The notes under the pieces were generated by a model, which was not told the DNA's origin, did not search any database, and saw only the letters and a program-made list of their open reading frames with translations. From NCBI GenBank assembly GCA_019739335.1, contig CP073261.1, positions 496,001 to 560,000 of the forward strand: DNA of 64,000 bases, written 5' to 3'. Position numbers and translations under genes: made by a program. Shown piece by piece: positions 41,150 to 50,745 of this stretch; positions within the stretch are counted from its first letter, which is position 1, and each line of letters opens with the position of its first letter. This DNA comes from Erythrobacter sp. GTDB lineage: Bacteria > Pseudomonadota > Alphaproteobacteria > Sphingomonadales > Sphingomonadaceae.

Positions 41150-43533
41150 AACTCCCGCGACCAGCGCACCGCCACCCCCGTATCGGCAGGTGCATCGGCA
41201 TAGTGCCCCGGTTGGTGGCGGTAGAACAGGCTCGTCATGGCCCCGCCGCCCCACAACCGCCCACGCCAGGCCAGTTCTCCGGTCAGTTCCCGGCCCTCGG
41301 GCGACAAGCTGAGGCTGCGGATCGCATAGGCATCGGGCGCCAGCGTTTCATAGCTGTAACCGGTCGGCAGGCGGAGGTTCAGGCCGCCGCCGCTAACCCG
41401 CAGCGGTTGCGACAGGCGCAGCGCCAGAGCGTCGTGATCGGCAAACAAGCCACGCCGCGCGATATCCACGCTCCAGCCATTGCTCTCCAGCCGCGATCCT
41501 TCGGCCACCAAGGCCGCATAGCGCAGCGTGGTGAAGCCCTGCCGCCATGATCCGCCCAGCCGCCAATCGCCCGCCAGCTGCCAGCCGAGATCGAGATCGA
41601 GGAACAGGTTGTCACTCCCCGCCAGCCCGAAGCCTTCGTGGAACCGCGCGCCCAGCACGGTGCGCTCCTCCGCCGTCCAGGTCAGGCCCAGCGCGGTTTC
41701 CAGATCGCCGAAGCGCCGGTCGAGAGCGAGCGAGAAACTCGCCATGTCCTCCTCCTCGCGCTGCCCGCGCAGGGCGGCGGCGCGGCGCACAGCGGCGGCG
41801 GTCCAGGTCGATCCGGTTTGCGCGCTCAAGGTCAGCCCCCACGGGCCAAGCTGCTGACGCAGCGCGACGGCGGCATCGCTGGCGGCCAACATCCCGTTGT
41901 CCGCGCTGCTCTCGCTCGCGATCATGAAGGCGGGGCGCGACTGCCCCTGCAAGCCCGCCACCATCCCGCCCGCGCCTTCGCGATAGGCAAAGGCCACTTC
42001 CGTTTCCGGGGCCAGCTGCACCGCAATCCGCGCCGCAAGCACCCGCGCGCCTTCGGCATCCTCGCGCGACAGCCGCAGGAGCTCGGCACGCGGAGGGGTG
42101 CGACCGCTGGCGTCGATGGTGAAGGCCATGCTCGCAGCTTCCCCCGCGCCCGACAGCGTGCGACTCTGCCCCGCCAGCGCGCCGTGCAGCCGCTGGCGTT
42201 GCTCGGCGCCGCGCAATGTGCCCGCCAGGTCGGCCTCGAAAGCGCGCTGATAGCGGTCGGTAATCAGCGTGGGGAGCGAGGCGGTGCGGAAGGCATCGCC
42301 CATCGCGGGCGAGGACACGCCAGAACCGTCCCCGAGCGCCAGCGCCGTCCGCTGACCCGCAATCCCGGTGGTCCCGATCGGCTGGAAAGCGGCAGCAATA
42401 TCGAGAATGCCCCGGCCATAGACCGCATCGTCTCCCGCAGCGCCCGCGTCCCACGCGCTTTCGAGCAGGATCTCGGCGATCTGCCGCCCGCTCAGATGCG
42501 GGAAGGCCTGAGCCAGCAGCGCCGCCGCGCCTGCCACCTGCGGACTGGCGAAGCTGGTGCCGGAGAACAGGAACACGAAGCCCTCGTCATCGACGAAAAT
42601 CTCGCCATCCTGATAGACGCAGCAGTTCGCTTCCCCGCGCGCGGCAAGGTATTGGTTCTGGTTCGTGCCTGCGCGGTTCGAGAAGCCGGACAACTGGTAA
42701 TTGCCATCGACCGAGCCGACCACGATCACCCCGCCATCGCCAGCAGAAGCAAACTGCGAGGCGAAAGGCTGCAGCCCGGTCAGCCCGTCGTTTCCCGCCG
42801 CGACCACCACCAGCAATCCGGCATCGACAGCCGCGCGCACCGAAGTGCGCAGATTGGCGTCGATTGCAGCGGGGCCGCCGAGCGAAATATTGACCACCTT
42901 GGCCCCGTTCGCGACCGCATAATCGATCGAATCGGCAATAGCGCTGTTAAAGAAGCTGCATTCCGAATTGGCGTCTTCCGGGCTGTCGGAGCCGCAGGAA
43001 CCCGGCTCATCGGCGCGGATGGCGAGCACCGTCGATTGCCAGGCGATGCCGACAATGCCCGTGTTGTTGCGAGCCGCCGCCGCGACCAGTGCCACCGTGG
43101 TACCGTGATCGTCGGTCCCCTCGGCCCCGCGGCTGCCGTAGATATCTGTCGAAAGTGGAGAAATCCGGCTGGCAAATTCAGGGCTGTCGGTATCGATCCC
43201 GGTATCGATCACTGCAATGGTGACCCCGCTACCATTGTGCCCCGCCGCCCAGGCGCTGGCAGCGTTGTGCTGGCCGGGACCATCCGAATCGCGGAATTCC
43301 TGCGTATTGAAGGTGGCGGGGACGGTTTGGACCGGGAACCCGGCGCTGGTGGGCGTCGGAGTGGGTGTTGGCGTTGGCGTCGGAGTGGGCGTCGGAGTGG
43401 GCGTGACCGGCGGCATTCCGGGGCTCGGCCCACCTCCGCCAGCGCCACCACAGCCCGAAAGCAGTGCCAGCGCAGCCAGCGCCGCGCCGCCCTGCCCGCT
43501 TTTCCAGCGCGATAGATTCGTGACCTGTCCCAA
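41146..43533 (-). CDS. subtilisin-like S8 serine protease, lipoprotein autotransporter-like
   Basis: 795 aa starting at TTG 43533. The lipobox ALLSGC (Cys28) is followed by a Thr-Pro tether of about 10 TP units. The S8 domain has all three catalytic residues: Asp110 in AVIDTGID, His143 in TDDHGTTVA and Ser327 in FSGTSFASPQ. After about residue 400 the sequence becomes beta-rich and ends in TGVAVRWSREF with terminal Phe, as in outer-membrane barrels of autotransporters. Lipidated subtilisin autotransporters such as Neisseria NalP have the same plan. Substrate unknown. Confidence 0.88.
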   Translation of the reverse strand: MGQVTNLSRWKSGQGGAALAALALLSGCGGAGGGGPSPGMPPVTPTPTPTPTPTPTPTPTPTSAGFPVQTVPATFNTQEFRDSDGPGQHNAASAWAAGHNGSGVTIAVIDTGIDTDSPEFASRISPLSTDIYGSRGAEGTDDHGTTVALVAAAARNNTGIVGIAWQSTVLAIRADEPGSCGSDSPEDANSECSFFNSAIADSIDYAVANGAKVVNISLGGPAAIDANLRTSVRAAVDAGLLVVVAAGNDGLTGLQPFASQFASAGDGGVIVVGSVDGNYQLSGFSNRAGTNQNQYLAARGEANCCVYQDGEIFVDDEGFVFLFSGTSFASPQVAGAAALLAQAFPHLSGRQIAEILLESAWDAGAAGDDAVYGRGILDIAAAFQPIGTTGIAGQRTALALGDGSGVSSPAMGDAFRTASLPTLITDRYQRAFEADLAGTLRGAEQRQRLHGALAGQSRTLSGAGEAASMAFTIDASGRTPPRAELLRLSREDAEGARVLAARIAVQLAPETEVAFAYREGAGGMVAGLQGQSRPAFMIASESSADNGMLAASDAAVALRQQLGPWGLTLSAQTGSTWTAAAVRRAAALRGQREEEDMASFSLALDRRFGDLETALGLTWTAEERTVLGARFHEGFGLAGSDNLFLDLDLGWQLAGDWRLGGSWRQGFTTLRYAALVAEGSRLESNGWSVDIARRGLFADHDALALRLSQPLRVSGGGLNLRLPTGYSYETLAPDAYAIRSLSLSPEGRELTGELAWRGRLWGGGAMTSLFYRHQPGHYADAPADTGVAVRWSREF

Positions 43534-43698
43534 TGCCCGCCCCGATAGTTCAGCGCCCTCATGCGCCCACCCACCTTAATCCGAGCCAAGCGAATTTGCC
43601 TAATGCCTTTGTCTGCCGCTTGTGCGACGCAGCGCGAACGGCTAGCCGCACGGCTAAATTCGGGGCCTTCTTCGCCCCCGCGTCAGGAGAGCCGTAGC

Positions 43699-44538
43699 AT
43701 GACCGCCGAACTCGTCAGTGCCATCGAAGCCGCATGGGAGAACCGCACCGACATTACTCCGGCGGACAGCGACGTGCGGCGGGTCGTGGACGAGGCGCTG
43801 GAGATGCTCGATCACGGCACTGCGCGCGTGGCGGAACCGGATGGCGCGGGCGGCTGGCGGGTCAACCAGTGGCTCAAGAAGGCAGTGCTGCTCAGCTTCC
43901 GCCTCTATGACAACCGGGTGATGGAAGGCGGATCGGCCGGCAATCCAGCCTATGACAAGGTGCCCTCCAAGTTCGCCGGTTGGGGCCAGGATCGCTTCGT
44001 TGAAGGCGGCTTTCGCGTGGTGCCGGGGGCGGTCGCGCGGCGCGGCAGCTTCATCGGCAAGGGCGTGATCCTGATGCCCAGCTTCGTCAATATCGGCGCT
44101 TTCGTGGACGACGGCACCATGGTCGATACCTGGGCCACCGTTGGTTCCTGCGCGCAAATCGGCAAGAACGTGCACCTGTCGGGCGGAGTAGGCATTGGTG
44201 GAGTGCTGGAGCCGTTGCAGGCAGGCCCGGTGGTGATCGAGGATGGTGCCTTCATCGGCGCACGTTCGGAAGTGGTGGAAGGCGTGCGGATCGGCGCAGG
44301 CGCGGTGCTGTCGATGGGCGTCTATATCGGTGCATCGACCAAGATCGTCGACCGCGCGACCGGCGAAGTCCATATGGGCGCGGTTCCGCCCTATGCCGTG
44401 GTGGTGCCCGGATCGCTGCCCGGCAAGCCGCTGCCCGACGGTTCGCCCGGCCCCAGCCTCTATTGCGCCGTGATCGTGAAGACGGTGGACGCGCAAACCC
44501 GCGCCAAGACCGGGATCAACGATTTGCTACGCGACTGA
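43699..44538 (+). CDS. dapD: 2,3,4,5-tetrahydropyridine-2,6-dicarboxylate N-succinyltransferase
   Basis: 279 aa from ATG 43699 with AGGAGA upstream. The left-handed beta-helix hexapeptide repeats are clear: [40 protein letters not shown] and [20 protein letters not shown]. The N-terminal helical domain has [15 protein letters not shown]. It uses succinyl-CoA in the succinylase branch to diaminopimelate, for lysine and peptidoglycan. It is alone, divergent from the S8 protease. Confidence 0.97.
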   Translation: MTAELVSAIEAAWENRTDITPADSDVRRVVDEALEMLDHGTARVAEPDGAGGWRVNQWLKKAVLLSFRLYDNRVMEGGSAGNPAYDKVPSKFAGWGQDRFVEGGFRVVPGAVARRGSFIGKGVILMPSFVNIGAFVDDGTMVDTWATVGSCAQIGKNVHLSGGVGIGGVLEPLQAGPVVIEDGAFIGARSEVVEGVRIGAGAVLSMGVYIGASTKIVDRATGEVHMGAVPPYAVVVPGSLPGKPLPDGSPGPSLYCAVIVKTVDAQTRAKTGINDLLRD

Positions 44539-44625
44539 ATGCTGCACGGCCGGCGATTGCGGAACATTGCACCCGCCTGCTAGTTTGGATTCTTCGAGGG
44601 TCGTAACGAGACGGAAGGCTACACC

Positions 44626-44910
44626 ATGAGTTACAAAGAGGGCGACGAAATCCATATCGAGGACGATGAGGCCACTGCCGGTTCGAAAGAGGGCGTTGTT
44701 CGCTGGGTCCTGTTGATCAGCCTGCTGGCCGCAATACTGATCCTGTCGGTTATCTGGATCGCGGGAGCGTGGCAGAGCGACAATTCCGAACCCTACGCCT
44801 CGCCGGTGGAAGAGTCCGATGGAGCGGGACTCAACGACGACTTGTCGAACGAAGTCCTCACAGATGAAGACCAGGATTTCACCGAGATCGAATCCACCGA
44901 ACCGGAGTAG
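44626..44910 (+). CDS. small single-pass membrane protein of unknown function
   Basis: 94 aa. An acidic N-terminus (KEGDEIHIEDDEATAG), one membrane helix at about 27-48 (VLLISLLAAILILSVIWIAG), and a strongly acidic C-terminal tail rich in Asp, Glu and Ser. The ribosome site is weak. It is followed after 38 bases by the HVA1-type gene. Confidence 0.6.
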   Translation: MSYKEGDEIHIEDDEATAGSKEGVVRWVLLISLLAAILILSVIWIAGAWQSDNSEPYASPVEESDGAGLNDDLSNEVLTDEDQDFTEIESTEPE

Positions 44911-44948
44911 GAACGAAGGAGGGGGCACCACTATGAAAGGAGCACCCG

Positions 44949-45176
44949 ATGAGCGATTCCAAAAGTTTCAGATCAGGACAGAAAGTCCGGTGGCAATGGG
45001 GAAGCGGCACCGGCGAAGGTGAGGTAACGGACCGCTTCGAGCGCGATGTGACCCGCACCTTGAAAGGTAGCCAGATCACCCGCCACGGCAACGCGGACAA
45101 TCCTGCCTACCTCATCCGGCAGGGCGATGGCGATGAAGTGCTCAAGCTCGGCTCCGAACTTGAAGGAGCGAACTGA
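44949..45176 (+). CDS. HVA1 family (DUF2945) Tudor-like small protein
   Basis: 75 aa. FRSGQKVRWQWGSGTGEGEV, then KGSQITRHGNADNPAYLIRQ and GDEVLKLGSEL, is the complete DUF2945/HVA1 domain, an SH3/Tudor-like barrel. Members are linked with stress proteins in soil and marine bacteria; the function is not known. AAGGAG is 8 bases before the ATG. The stop overlaps the next start (TGATG). Confidence 0.88.
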   Translation: MSDSKSFRSGQKVRWQWGSGTGEGEVTDRFERDVTRTLKGSQITRHGNADNPAYLIRQGDGDEVLKLGSELEGAN

Positions 45177-45364
45177 TGCCTGCGAAATCCAAAGCCCAGC
45201 AAAAGGCCGCCGGTGCGGCTCTTTCCGCCAAGCGAGGCGATACCAAGGTCGGCGACCTCAAGGGTGCTTCGAAAGACATGTACGATTCCATGTCCGAGGA
45301 GGAACTGGAGGAATTCGCCAGCACCGATCGCAAGGATCTGCCGGACAAGGTGGACAATGACTGA
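45176..45364 (+). CDS. DUF3008 family small protein
   Basis: 62 aa: MPAKSKAQQKAAGAALSAKR then GASKDMYDSMSEEELEEFAS, the entire DUF3008 pattern of a basic N-terminus and acidic helix. It is disordered or coiled and probably a stress-related small protein, by association only. It is translationally coupled to the DUF2945 gene before it and overlaps the DUF1810 gene by 8 bases. Confidence 0.88.
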   Translation: MPAKSKAQQKAAGAALSAKRGDTKVGDLKGASKDMYDSMSEEELEEFASTDRKDLPDKVDND

Positions 45365-45803
45365 CGGGTACGATCTGGCCCGTTTCGTGCGGGCACAGGC
45401 CGGACTCTACCCTTCTGCCTTGGCCGAATTGCGTTCTGGCACCAAGCGAACCCACTGGATGTGGTTCGTCTTTCCGCAAATCCTCGGACTTGGTTTGAGC
45501 AGTAATGCCCGCATTTTCGCCATATCGGGAGCCGCCGAGGCGCGGGCCTATCTCGCCCATGATTTGTTGGGCGATCGCCTTCGCGAAAGCACCAGCGCAA
45601 TGCTGGAGTGGGTGGGAAAACGCAGCGCATGCGATATTCTCGGGCCGCTCGACGCGCTGAAGTTTCGCAGCTCGATGACCCTGTTCGAACATGTCGATTC
45701 CGGTGACAGCCGCTTCAGCCTTGCGCTGGAAGGATTCTGCAACGGTGAACGCGATCGGGCGACACTCGACCGGCTGGAAGTCAGTTCACCGGCGCTTCAA
45801 TAG
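45357..45803 (+). CDS. DUF1810 family protein
   Basis: 148 aa from ATG 45357. DUF1810 marks are [20 protein letters not shown], then [37 protein letters not shown] and the C-terminal [15 protein letters not shown]. The family is a compact helical calpastatin-like domain of unknown role. The last 23 bases overlap the 3' end of the convergent dipeptidase gene. Confidence 0.87.
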   Translation: MTDGYDLARFVRAQAGLYPSALAELRSGTKRTHWMWFVFPQILGLGLSSNARIFAISGAAEARAYLAHDLLGDRLRESTSAMLEWVGKRSACDILGPLDALKFRSSMTLFEHVDSGDSRFSLALEGFCNGERDRATLDRLEVSSPALQ

Positions 45804-47034
45804 GCGGCATGTCCGCCTGCCCCGCCGCAAAGTCTTCCGCAGCGCGCATCACCCGCAGCATGTTGCGGTAGGAGATCTTCTCCAGATCGGCTTGCGAATA
45901 GCCGCGCCGCGCGAGTTCGGTGAACAGCGCCGGGTAGCCGGTCACGTCCTCCATCCCCACCGGCCCGCTCGCCATCCCGTCGTAATCGCCGCCGATGCCG
46001 ATGTGATCGATCCCCGCCACGTCGCGGATGTGATCGATATGATCCGCCCAGTCGGAAATGGTCGCATCGGGTGTGGGATTGGCCGCGTCCCATTCGGCAA
46101 GGCCCGCTTCGACCAGATCGGGGCGGCCCTGCCACCAGGATTCCAGCCGCGCCTTCTCGCCCGCGCGCGCGGCGAACCACACCCGCTGCGCTTCGCTCAG
46201 GTAGCCGGGCAAGCCGACCGCCATCACGATCCCGCCGTTCTCCGGCATCCGCGCCAGCACATCGTCGGGCACGTTGCGCGAATGGCCGTTTACCGCGATG
46301 GCGCCCGAGTGGCTGAAGATCACCGGCGCGCCAACCACGTCGAGCGTATCGTTCATGGTGGCAGGCGATACGTGGCTCAGATCGACCAGCATCCCCAGCC
46401 GCGCCATTTCGCGCACCACCAGCACGCCGAACTCCGTCAGCCCGTCATGCTCGGGCGCGACCGAGGCGCTGTCCGCCCACGGCGTGTTACGATTGTGCGT
46501 CAGCGTCATGTAGCGCGCGCCGAGCTCGTACATCTGCCGCAGCACGGCGAGGCTTGAACCGATCGAGTGCCCGCCTTCCATGCCGATCAGCGAAGCGATC
46601 CGGCCCTGCGCCCGCGCTGCCTCGACATCGTCCGCCGTCAGCGCCAGCATCAGGTCGTCGGGATAGGCCTCCACAAGCCGCCGGGTCACGTCGATCTGTT
46701 CGAGCGTGTTCTGCACCGCCTGCGGTTCTTCCAGCGCGGCAGGGACATAGACCGACCACCACTGCGCCCCGACCATGCCGGTGCGGAGCCGGGCGAGATC
46801 GGTGTGCATCTGCCCCGCCGTCCAGGTGTCGCCTTCCAGCGTATCGTGGAAGTCGAAATCCGCGAGCACATTGCCGTGGCGCGAGCGCAGGCGACCGGGC
46901 ACGTCGTTGTGCCCGTCCCACACCGGCGCGGCTTCGAGCGCTGCGCGGGAGACGGCTTCGGGCGCGTCCTGCGCGGCGGCAGGGACGGCGAGGAGGGCGA
47001 GGCCGCTGGCTGCGGCAAGGAAAGTGCGGTTCAT
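45781..47034 (-). CDS. membrane (renal-type) dipeptidase, exported
   Basis: 417 aa from ATG 47034 with a signal peptide ending LAVPAAAQ. The M19 family zinc sites are visible: [12 protein letters not shown] with His-x-Asp, [14 protein letters not shown] with the bridging Glu, [33 protein letters not shown], and the late [11 protein letters not shown] with Asp. It hydrolyses dipeptides, including D-amino acid ones, with two zinc ions in the periplasm. It overlaps the end of the convergent DUF1810 gene by 23 bases. Confidence 0.94.
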   Translation of the reverse strand: MNRTFLAAASGLALLAVPAAAQDAPEAVSRAALEAAPVWDGHNDVPGRLRSRHGNVLADFDFHDTLEGDTWTAGQMHTDLARLRTGMVGAQWWSVYVPAALEEPQAVQNTLEQIDVTRRLVEAYPDDLMLALTADDVEAARAQGRIASLIGMEGGHSIGSSLAVLRQMYELGARYMTLTHNRNTPWADSASVAPEHDGLTEFGVLVVREMARLGMLVDLSHVSPATMNDTLDVVGAPVIFSHSGAIAVNGHSRNVPDDVLARMPENGGIVMAVGLPGYLSEAQRVWFAARAGEKARLESWWQGRPDLVEAGLAEWDAANPTPDATISDWADHIDHIRDVAGIDHIGIGGDYDGMASGPVGMEDVTGYPALFTELARRGYSQADLEKISYRNMLRVMRAAEDFAAGQADMPPIEAPVN

Positions 47035-47098
47035 GGACCAAGGGTAGGATAGAGCCGAGGCGCAAGGCAAGCTATGATCGCCCATCAATCAGGGAGTT

Positions 47099-47395
47099 AT
47101 GCGAATGACAATGATCGCCAGCTGGAACGGCCACGAAATCGCCCGCAGCGACAACACCGTGGTGGTCGAAGGCAACCACTACTTCCCGCCCGAGGATGTC
47201 GATGCGGAGGTGCTGCTGCCCAGCGAAACGCACTCGTATTGCCCGTGGAAGGGCGATGCGAGCTACTATTCGGTGCAGGCGGGTGACGCGGTGAACCGCG
47301 ATGCTGCGTGGTATTATCCCGAACCGAAGGATGCCGCCGCGCAGATCAAGGGCCGGATCGCATTCTGGAAAGGCGTGACGGTTTCGGAAGCGTGA
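47099..47395 (+). CDS. DUF427 family protein
   Basis: 98 aa. The single DUF427 domain reads IASWNGHEIARSDNTVVVEG, YFPPEDV, THSYCPWKGDASYYSV and AAWYYPEPKDAAAQIKGRIA. It is a small beta-barrel of unknown role often next to DoxX-like proteins. Start ATG 47099 or 47105; GGGAG at 47092-47096 fits 47105 slightly better. The stop overlaps the GTG of the next gene (GTGA). Confidence 0.88.
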   Translation: MRMTMIASWNGHEIARSDNTVVVEGNHYFPPEDVDAEVLLPSETHSYCPWKGDASYYSVQAGDAVNRDAAWYYPEPKDAAAQIKGRIAFWKGVTVSEA

Positions 47396-47788
47396 GGGCA
47401 GCGCTGCGCTACCTGCTGGCGGCATTCTATGCCTATGCCGGGTACCGTCACATTGTCGGGCCGGAGCCGTTCCTGCAGATCATTCCGGGCTTCGTGCCCC
47501 CCTGAAGCTGTGGTTCTGTGGACCGGAATGGCCGAGATTTTGGGGGCGATCGCCCTCGCCCAGCCGTTCTCGCTGCGGTTGCGGCAGGCGGGCGGGATCG
47601 GGCTGGCGCTCTATGCGCTGTGTGTCTGGCCTGCTAATGTGAACCATCTGCTTATCGACTTGGCGAGGTCGGATGGCGGCTGGGGCATAGGCTATCATGG
47701 GCCGAGGATGCTGGCGCAGCCGCTGGTCATCTGGCTGGCGCTGTGGACGGGGCGCGTGGTCGATTGGCCGTTCCAGCGTAAAACGTGA
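47392..47788 (+). pseudogene. DoxX-like membrane protein, frameshifted in a C run
   Basis: The N-terminal part from GTG 47392 reads LRYLLAAFYAYAGYRHIVGP and LQIIPGFVPP, then stops at 47505. The rest continues in another frame as EAVVLWTGMAEILGAIALAQ ... LYALCVWPANVNHLLIDLAR. Joined, they make a normal DoxX-like four-helix protein of about 131 residues with the usual IPGFVPP-E-x-L-W-T-G join. The break is in six C at 47497-47502; five would restore the frame. The TGA at 47786-47788 overlaps the start of a family B repeat. Either a broken gene or a sequence error. Confidence 0.85.
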
Positions 47789-47850
47789 GTCCCCGCGCAG
47801 GCGGGGGCCTCAGGCCTCAGGCACGAGGCTCCCGCTTTCGCGGGAGCTCG
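47787..47850. repeat. palindromic repeat family B, copy 3
   Basis: GAGTCCCCGCGCAGGCGGGG GC ... GCTCCCGCTTTCGCGGGAGC. It begins within the TGA stop of the DoxX-like gene, exactly as copy 1 does with the DUF1905 gene. Confidence 0.83.
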
Positions 47851-47867
47851 GATCACTAGTTCAAGGC

Positions 47868-48260
47868 CTAACCCCTGCCCGCCCAATCCTCCTTCGCCCG
47901 CAGCAATCCCGCATCGAGCCCCAGCTCGGCGGCGTGATCGGCAGTTTCCCGAAATCGCGCAATCGCTTCCTCGGCCAGCGGTGCGTCGAATTCCAACCCG
48001 CAATTCTCGTCGCGCCGCCAGATTACCGTGCCGAAAGCCATCGCACCAGCTACCTTGAGCTGCACGAAGCTCCCGACTTGCGGAAGCCCCGTGCCCCCGA
48101 CATGCGCGCCAACCGAAGTGATATCCACCAGCGTCACCCTGCGGCGCGCCACGGGGGTATCGAGATTGCACGGCAGCGTGACAGTCGCCCGCCTGCGCGA
48201 GCGCTTTTCCGGGCGAACGGGTTCGGCCGGGCTCAGGCCCTTGCGGCCAAATGCACCCAT
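47868..48260 (-). CDS. PilZ domain protein
   Basis: 130 aa. The c-di-GMP binding features RSRRRATVTLP (RxxxR type) and the second motif DITSVGAHVGGTG (DxSxxG type) are present, followed by VQLKVAGAMAFGTVIWRRDE and GLEFDAPL. PilZ proteins sense cyclic di-GMP and alter motility or polysaccharide production. The N-terminal 20 residues are Pro/Arg-rich. No cyclase or phosphodiesterase gene is nearby. Confidence 0.9.
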   Translation of the reverse strand: MGAFGRKGLSPAEPVRPEKRSRRRATVTLPCNLDTPVARRRVTLVDITSVGAHVGGTGLPQVGSFVQLKVAGAMAFGTVIWRRDENCGLEFDAPLAEEAIARFRETADHAAELGLDAGLLRAKEDWAGRG

Positions 48261-48357
48261 GTCCTTGCTCCATCGATAATCGACGGAACAATACCCTCAA
48301 TAAATGAAAACATGATTTCCGGAGTCTAACCCAGGCGTGCATCTCACGCAGCGCAGA

Positions 48358-49620
48358 TCAGGTCTCCTTGCCCGCCACGCCGTAATTGATGCTGGCATTC
48401 CGCGTCTTCTGGAACTCCGGCACGGTCATGCCCTTCATCGCGGCGTAGATGTCGATATTGCCGATCCCGGTCACCGCGCCGAGCTTTTCCAGCATGAAGA
48501 AGATCACCCCGTAATGGATCATGCCGATCCAGTCGCGGCGGCGGACGAGGTCCTGCTCTTCAGCGGTCAGCCCGCCCTTCGCATAGGCGGCTTCCTCGTC
48601 TTCGCGGAACAGCTTGCGCATGTCGGGCTGGGTCAGCGAGTGCAGGAAGTGGTTGAGCCGGAAGCCCTTTACGCTGCGTTCGATGGTGAAGGGATAGGTG
48701 CCCGCCAGCTTTTCTGCTCCCGCATAGTCGCGGTCGGCGCGCGCGCGAGTGACTTCCGGCGGTTCGACCGGCGCATCGGGGTTTCGTTCTTCGAGGATCA
48801 TGGTCGCGATCGGGCACATCGAGGGCAGGAAATAGGTCTTGTGAATGCACTCGACATCGGCCGAAAGCGCGCCGCGCATCATCAGCCACATCACCACTTC
48901 CGCGCCTTCCCAGCCGCCCAGCGTCGCCAGTTCAGCAACCGTCATGTCGAGCAGGCCTTCGGGGTCCTTTTCCAGCCGCTCCATGAATTCATGGTCCCAC
49001 GCCGGGTTGTTGAACCCGCAGCCTTCGCCGTGGACCTGATGGCTCAGGCCGCCCGTTCCGGCGATCGCGACCTTGATGTCCTCTGGGTAGGAGAGGATCG
49101 CCTGCCGCAGGCTCTTGCCGAACTTGTAGAACCGCCGCGCAGAAGGCAGCGGTACGGTCAGCACGCCGCAGACCACCGGCACCAGCTTGCAGGCCCAGCC
49201 GTTATCCGCGTCGTAATCGACCATCACGCTGAGCGGCGAGAAGGCGCCGTGATCCAGCCCCTTGCCTTGGAAGTAGGACAAGTCGAACTCGTTCGCCACC
49301 ATCACCCGCGCGACATGTTCGGCGAACTTCGGATCGCCCTTGATCGCCGGGATATCGCGCGGGCCACCGCCTTCGTCCGCCGCCTTGAATTCCTCGCCCA
49401 CACCCAGCGCGAAATGGCTGTAGTGATCGAAGAACGAAGTCATGTGATCGTTGTAGATGTAGACCAGCACGTCGGGTTGCTTCTCGCGGAACCACGCCTG
49501 CACGGGTTCATAGCCTTCGAAGATCGGCTTCCACACCGGATCGTCCTGCTTGCCGCCGTCCTTGGCGAAAGCGATGGTGGGAGTGTGCGAAGTGGCGACG
49601 CCGCCGACGATCCGAGCCAT
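48358..49620 (-). CDS. gallate dioxygenase (LigB-LigA fused extradiol ring-cleavage enzyme)
   Basis: 420 aa, the length of the Sphingobium gallate dioxygenase DesB (about 418). The N-terminal LigB domain has MARIVGGVATSHTPTIAFAK with His12 and YIYNDHMTSFFDHYSHFALG with His59, the Fe(II) ligands, and LSVMVDYDADNGWACKLVPV. The C-terminal about 130 residues are the LigA part (FRLNHFLHSLTQPDMRKLF, DWIGMIHYGVIFFMLEKLG). It opens the ring of gallate, a lignin and tannin breakdown product. No other gallate pathway gene is in the window, so protocatechuate or a related diphenol remains possible. Confidence 0.9.
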   Translation of the reverse strand: MARIVGGVATSHTPTIAFAKDGGKQDDPVWKPIFEGYEPVQAWFREKQPDVLVYIYNDHMTSFFDHYSHFALGVGEEFKAADEGGGPRDIPAIKGDPKFAEHVARVMVANEFDLSYFQGKGLDHGAFSPLSVMVDYDADNGWACKLVPVVCGVLTVPLPSARRFYKFGKSLRQAILSYPEDIKVAIAGTGGLSHQVHGEGCGFNNPAWDHEFMERLEKDPEGLLDMTVAELATLGGWEGAEVVMWLMMRGALSADVECIHKTYFLPSMCPIATMILEERNPDAPVEPPEVTRARADRDYAGAEKLAGTYPFTIERSVKGFRLNHFLHSLTQPDMRKLFREDEEAAYAKGGLTAEEQDLVRRRDWIGMIHYGVIFFMLEKLGAVTGIGNIDIYAAMKGMTVPEFQKTRNASINYGVAGKET

Positions 49621-49764
49621 GTAGCTGACCTTTCCTCTCGGGCGATAGCGGAAGGCTGCGCCCTATGTGCTTTCCTGCCGTGTGCCATGCAGGAGAGCAT
49701 TGCGGCAAGTCAATTTACCGGAAATGCGAACAGTTCGGATATGTGAAGATGTCGCGCTCCACTC

Positions 49765-49801
49765 AAAGAAAACGGGCAGGAAGCCTGCGCTTCCCGCCCG
49801 T
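49765..49801 (-). terminator. terminator downstream of the SWIB gene
   Basis: On the minus strand ACGGGCGGGAAG pairs with CTTCCTGCCCGT (one mismatch) around a 6-base loop, followed by TTTTCTTTGAG. It lies 28 bases beyond the SWIB stop. Confidence 0.85.
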
Positions 49802-49828
49802 CCGTATATCACTGATGCGATGGAGCGC

Positions 49829-50080
49829 TCAGCTCATGTGCTTGGAAACCGCACCCGTCATCTTGAACATCGAAATCTGCTCGGTGCCGATCACCTTGCT
49901 CAGCTTGGCATCGGGATTGATCATGCGCTTGTCCTTGGAATCCTGCAGGTTGTTGGCCTTGATGTGATCCCAGACCTTGCTGGTCACCTGCGCGCGGGTC
50001 AGCGGGCCCTTGCCCACGACTTCTTCCAGCTCCGGAGTCAGATTGACCGGCTTGGTGAGAGCATTGTTCTTGGCAGCCAT
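49829..50080 (-). CDS. SWIB/MDM2 domain protein
   Basis: 83 aa, one SWIB domain: LTPELEEVVGKGPLTRAQVT, SKVWDHIKANNLQDSKDKRM, INPDAKLSKVIGTEQISMFK. The fold is known from eukaryotic chromatin remodelling; bacterial copies are probably nucleoid-associated, but their role is not established. It has GGAAA upstream and its own terminator, so it is a single-gene unit. Confidence 0.92.
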   Translation of the reverse strand: MAAKNNALTKPVNLTPELEEVVGKGPLTRAQVTSKVWDHIKANNLQDSKDKRMINPDAKLSKVIGTEQISMFKMTGAVSKHMS

Positions 50081-50130
50081 TGGTATTTCCTTTCAGTCAA
50101 AAAATATGCCGACTTTCAGCCTAGCATTGT

Positions 50131-50745
50131 TCAATCGTCTTCGTCGCCATCGTCCCAATCGTAATCCCCGCCTTCTTCACGGGTATAAGTCGCTGTAATC
50201 AGGGCCAGTCCAATAACATGGCCGGTCATTGCTGCAACCAGTTCCTCGCGACTCGCCCCAGGCATCAGCGTCAGCGGCAAGTCGAGGGCGAAAAGCTGGA
50301 ATACGTAGGTGTGCGGATCGTCACCCGTCGGCGGGTCGGGAAGCAGCCATTCCGAATTGCCGAAAGCATTCTTGCCCACGCGCGGCGGCGCTTCGCCTTC
50401 GAGCAATTTGCCGCGCTGGCCGTGCAGGCCCCAGACCAGCCAGTGGCAGAACGGCTCGCCGGTCTGCCAATCGATATCCTCCACTATAAGCACTAGTTCC
50501 TGCGTACCGGGTGGCGGCGCGGTCCATTCGACCGGGGGGGCGACCGAGTCTTCCTCATCGGCGGTGAACGAGGGATCAAGCCAGCCGCCCGCGCTGAAAG
50601 CTGCCGAGGAGAGGGCAAAGCCTCCCTTGCCCACCATTTCCGCCGCACCGAGCCGTGCGGCCACGATGCCACCGAGCGCAGCGCCATGTTCCCCCGGTGC
50701 CTTGCCGAGAGCCTTGGAGAGCCATGCGGGGACGGGATCGGACAT
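50131..50745 (-). CDS. YbhB/YbcL-type phosphatidylethanolamine-binding protein
   Basis: 204 aa from ATG 50745. PEBP features: SVAPPVEWTAPPPGTQELVL, IVEDIDWQTGEPFCHWLVWG with the DxD and CHW elements, and the late GDDPHTYVFQLFALDLPLTL. The C-terminus is very acidic (about 15 residues, mostly D and E). The function in bacteria is not clear. No signal peptide is seen, so it is cytoplasmic. Confidence 0.92.
   Translation of the reverse strand: MSDPVPAWLSKALGKAPGEHGAALGGIVAARLGAAEMVGKGGFALSSAAFSAGGWLDPSFTADEEDSVAPPVEWTAPPPGTQELVLIVEDIDWQTGEPFCHWLVWGLHGQRGKLLEGEAPPRVGKNAFGNSEWLLPDPPTGDDPHTYVFQLFALDLPLTLMPGASREELVAAMTGHVIGLALITATYTREEGGDYDWDDGDEDD

Noticed and set aside
41638..43515. 625-codon open frame on the plus strand
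   Set aside because: Antisense to the S8 protease, which has Asp110, His143 and Ser327 in place.
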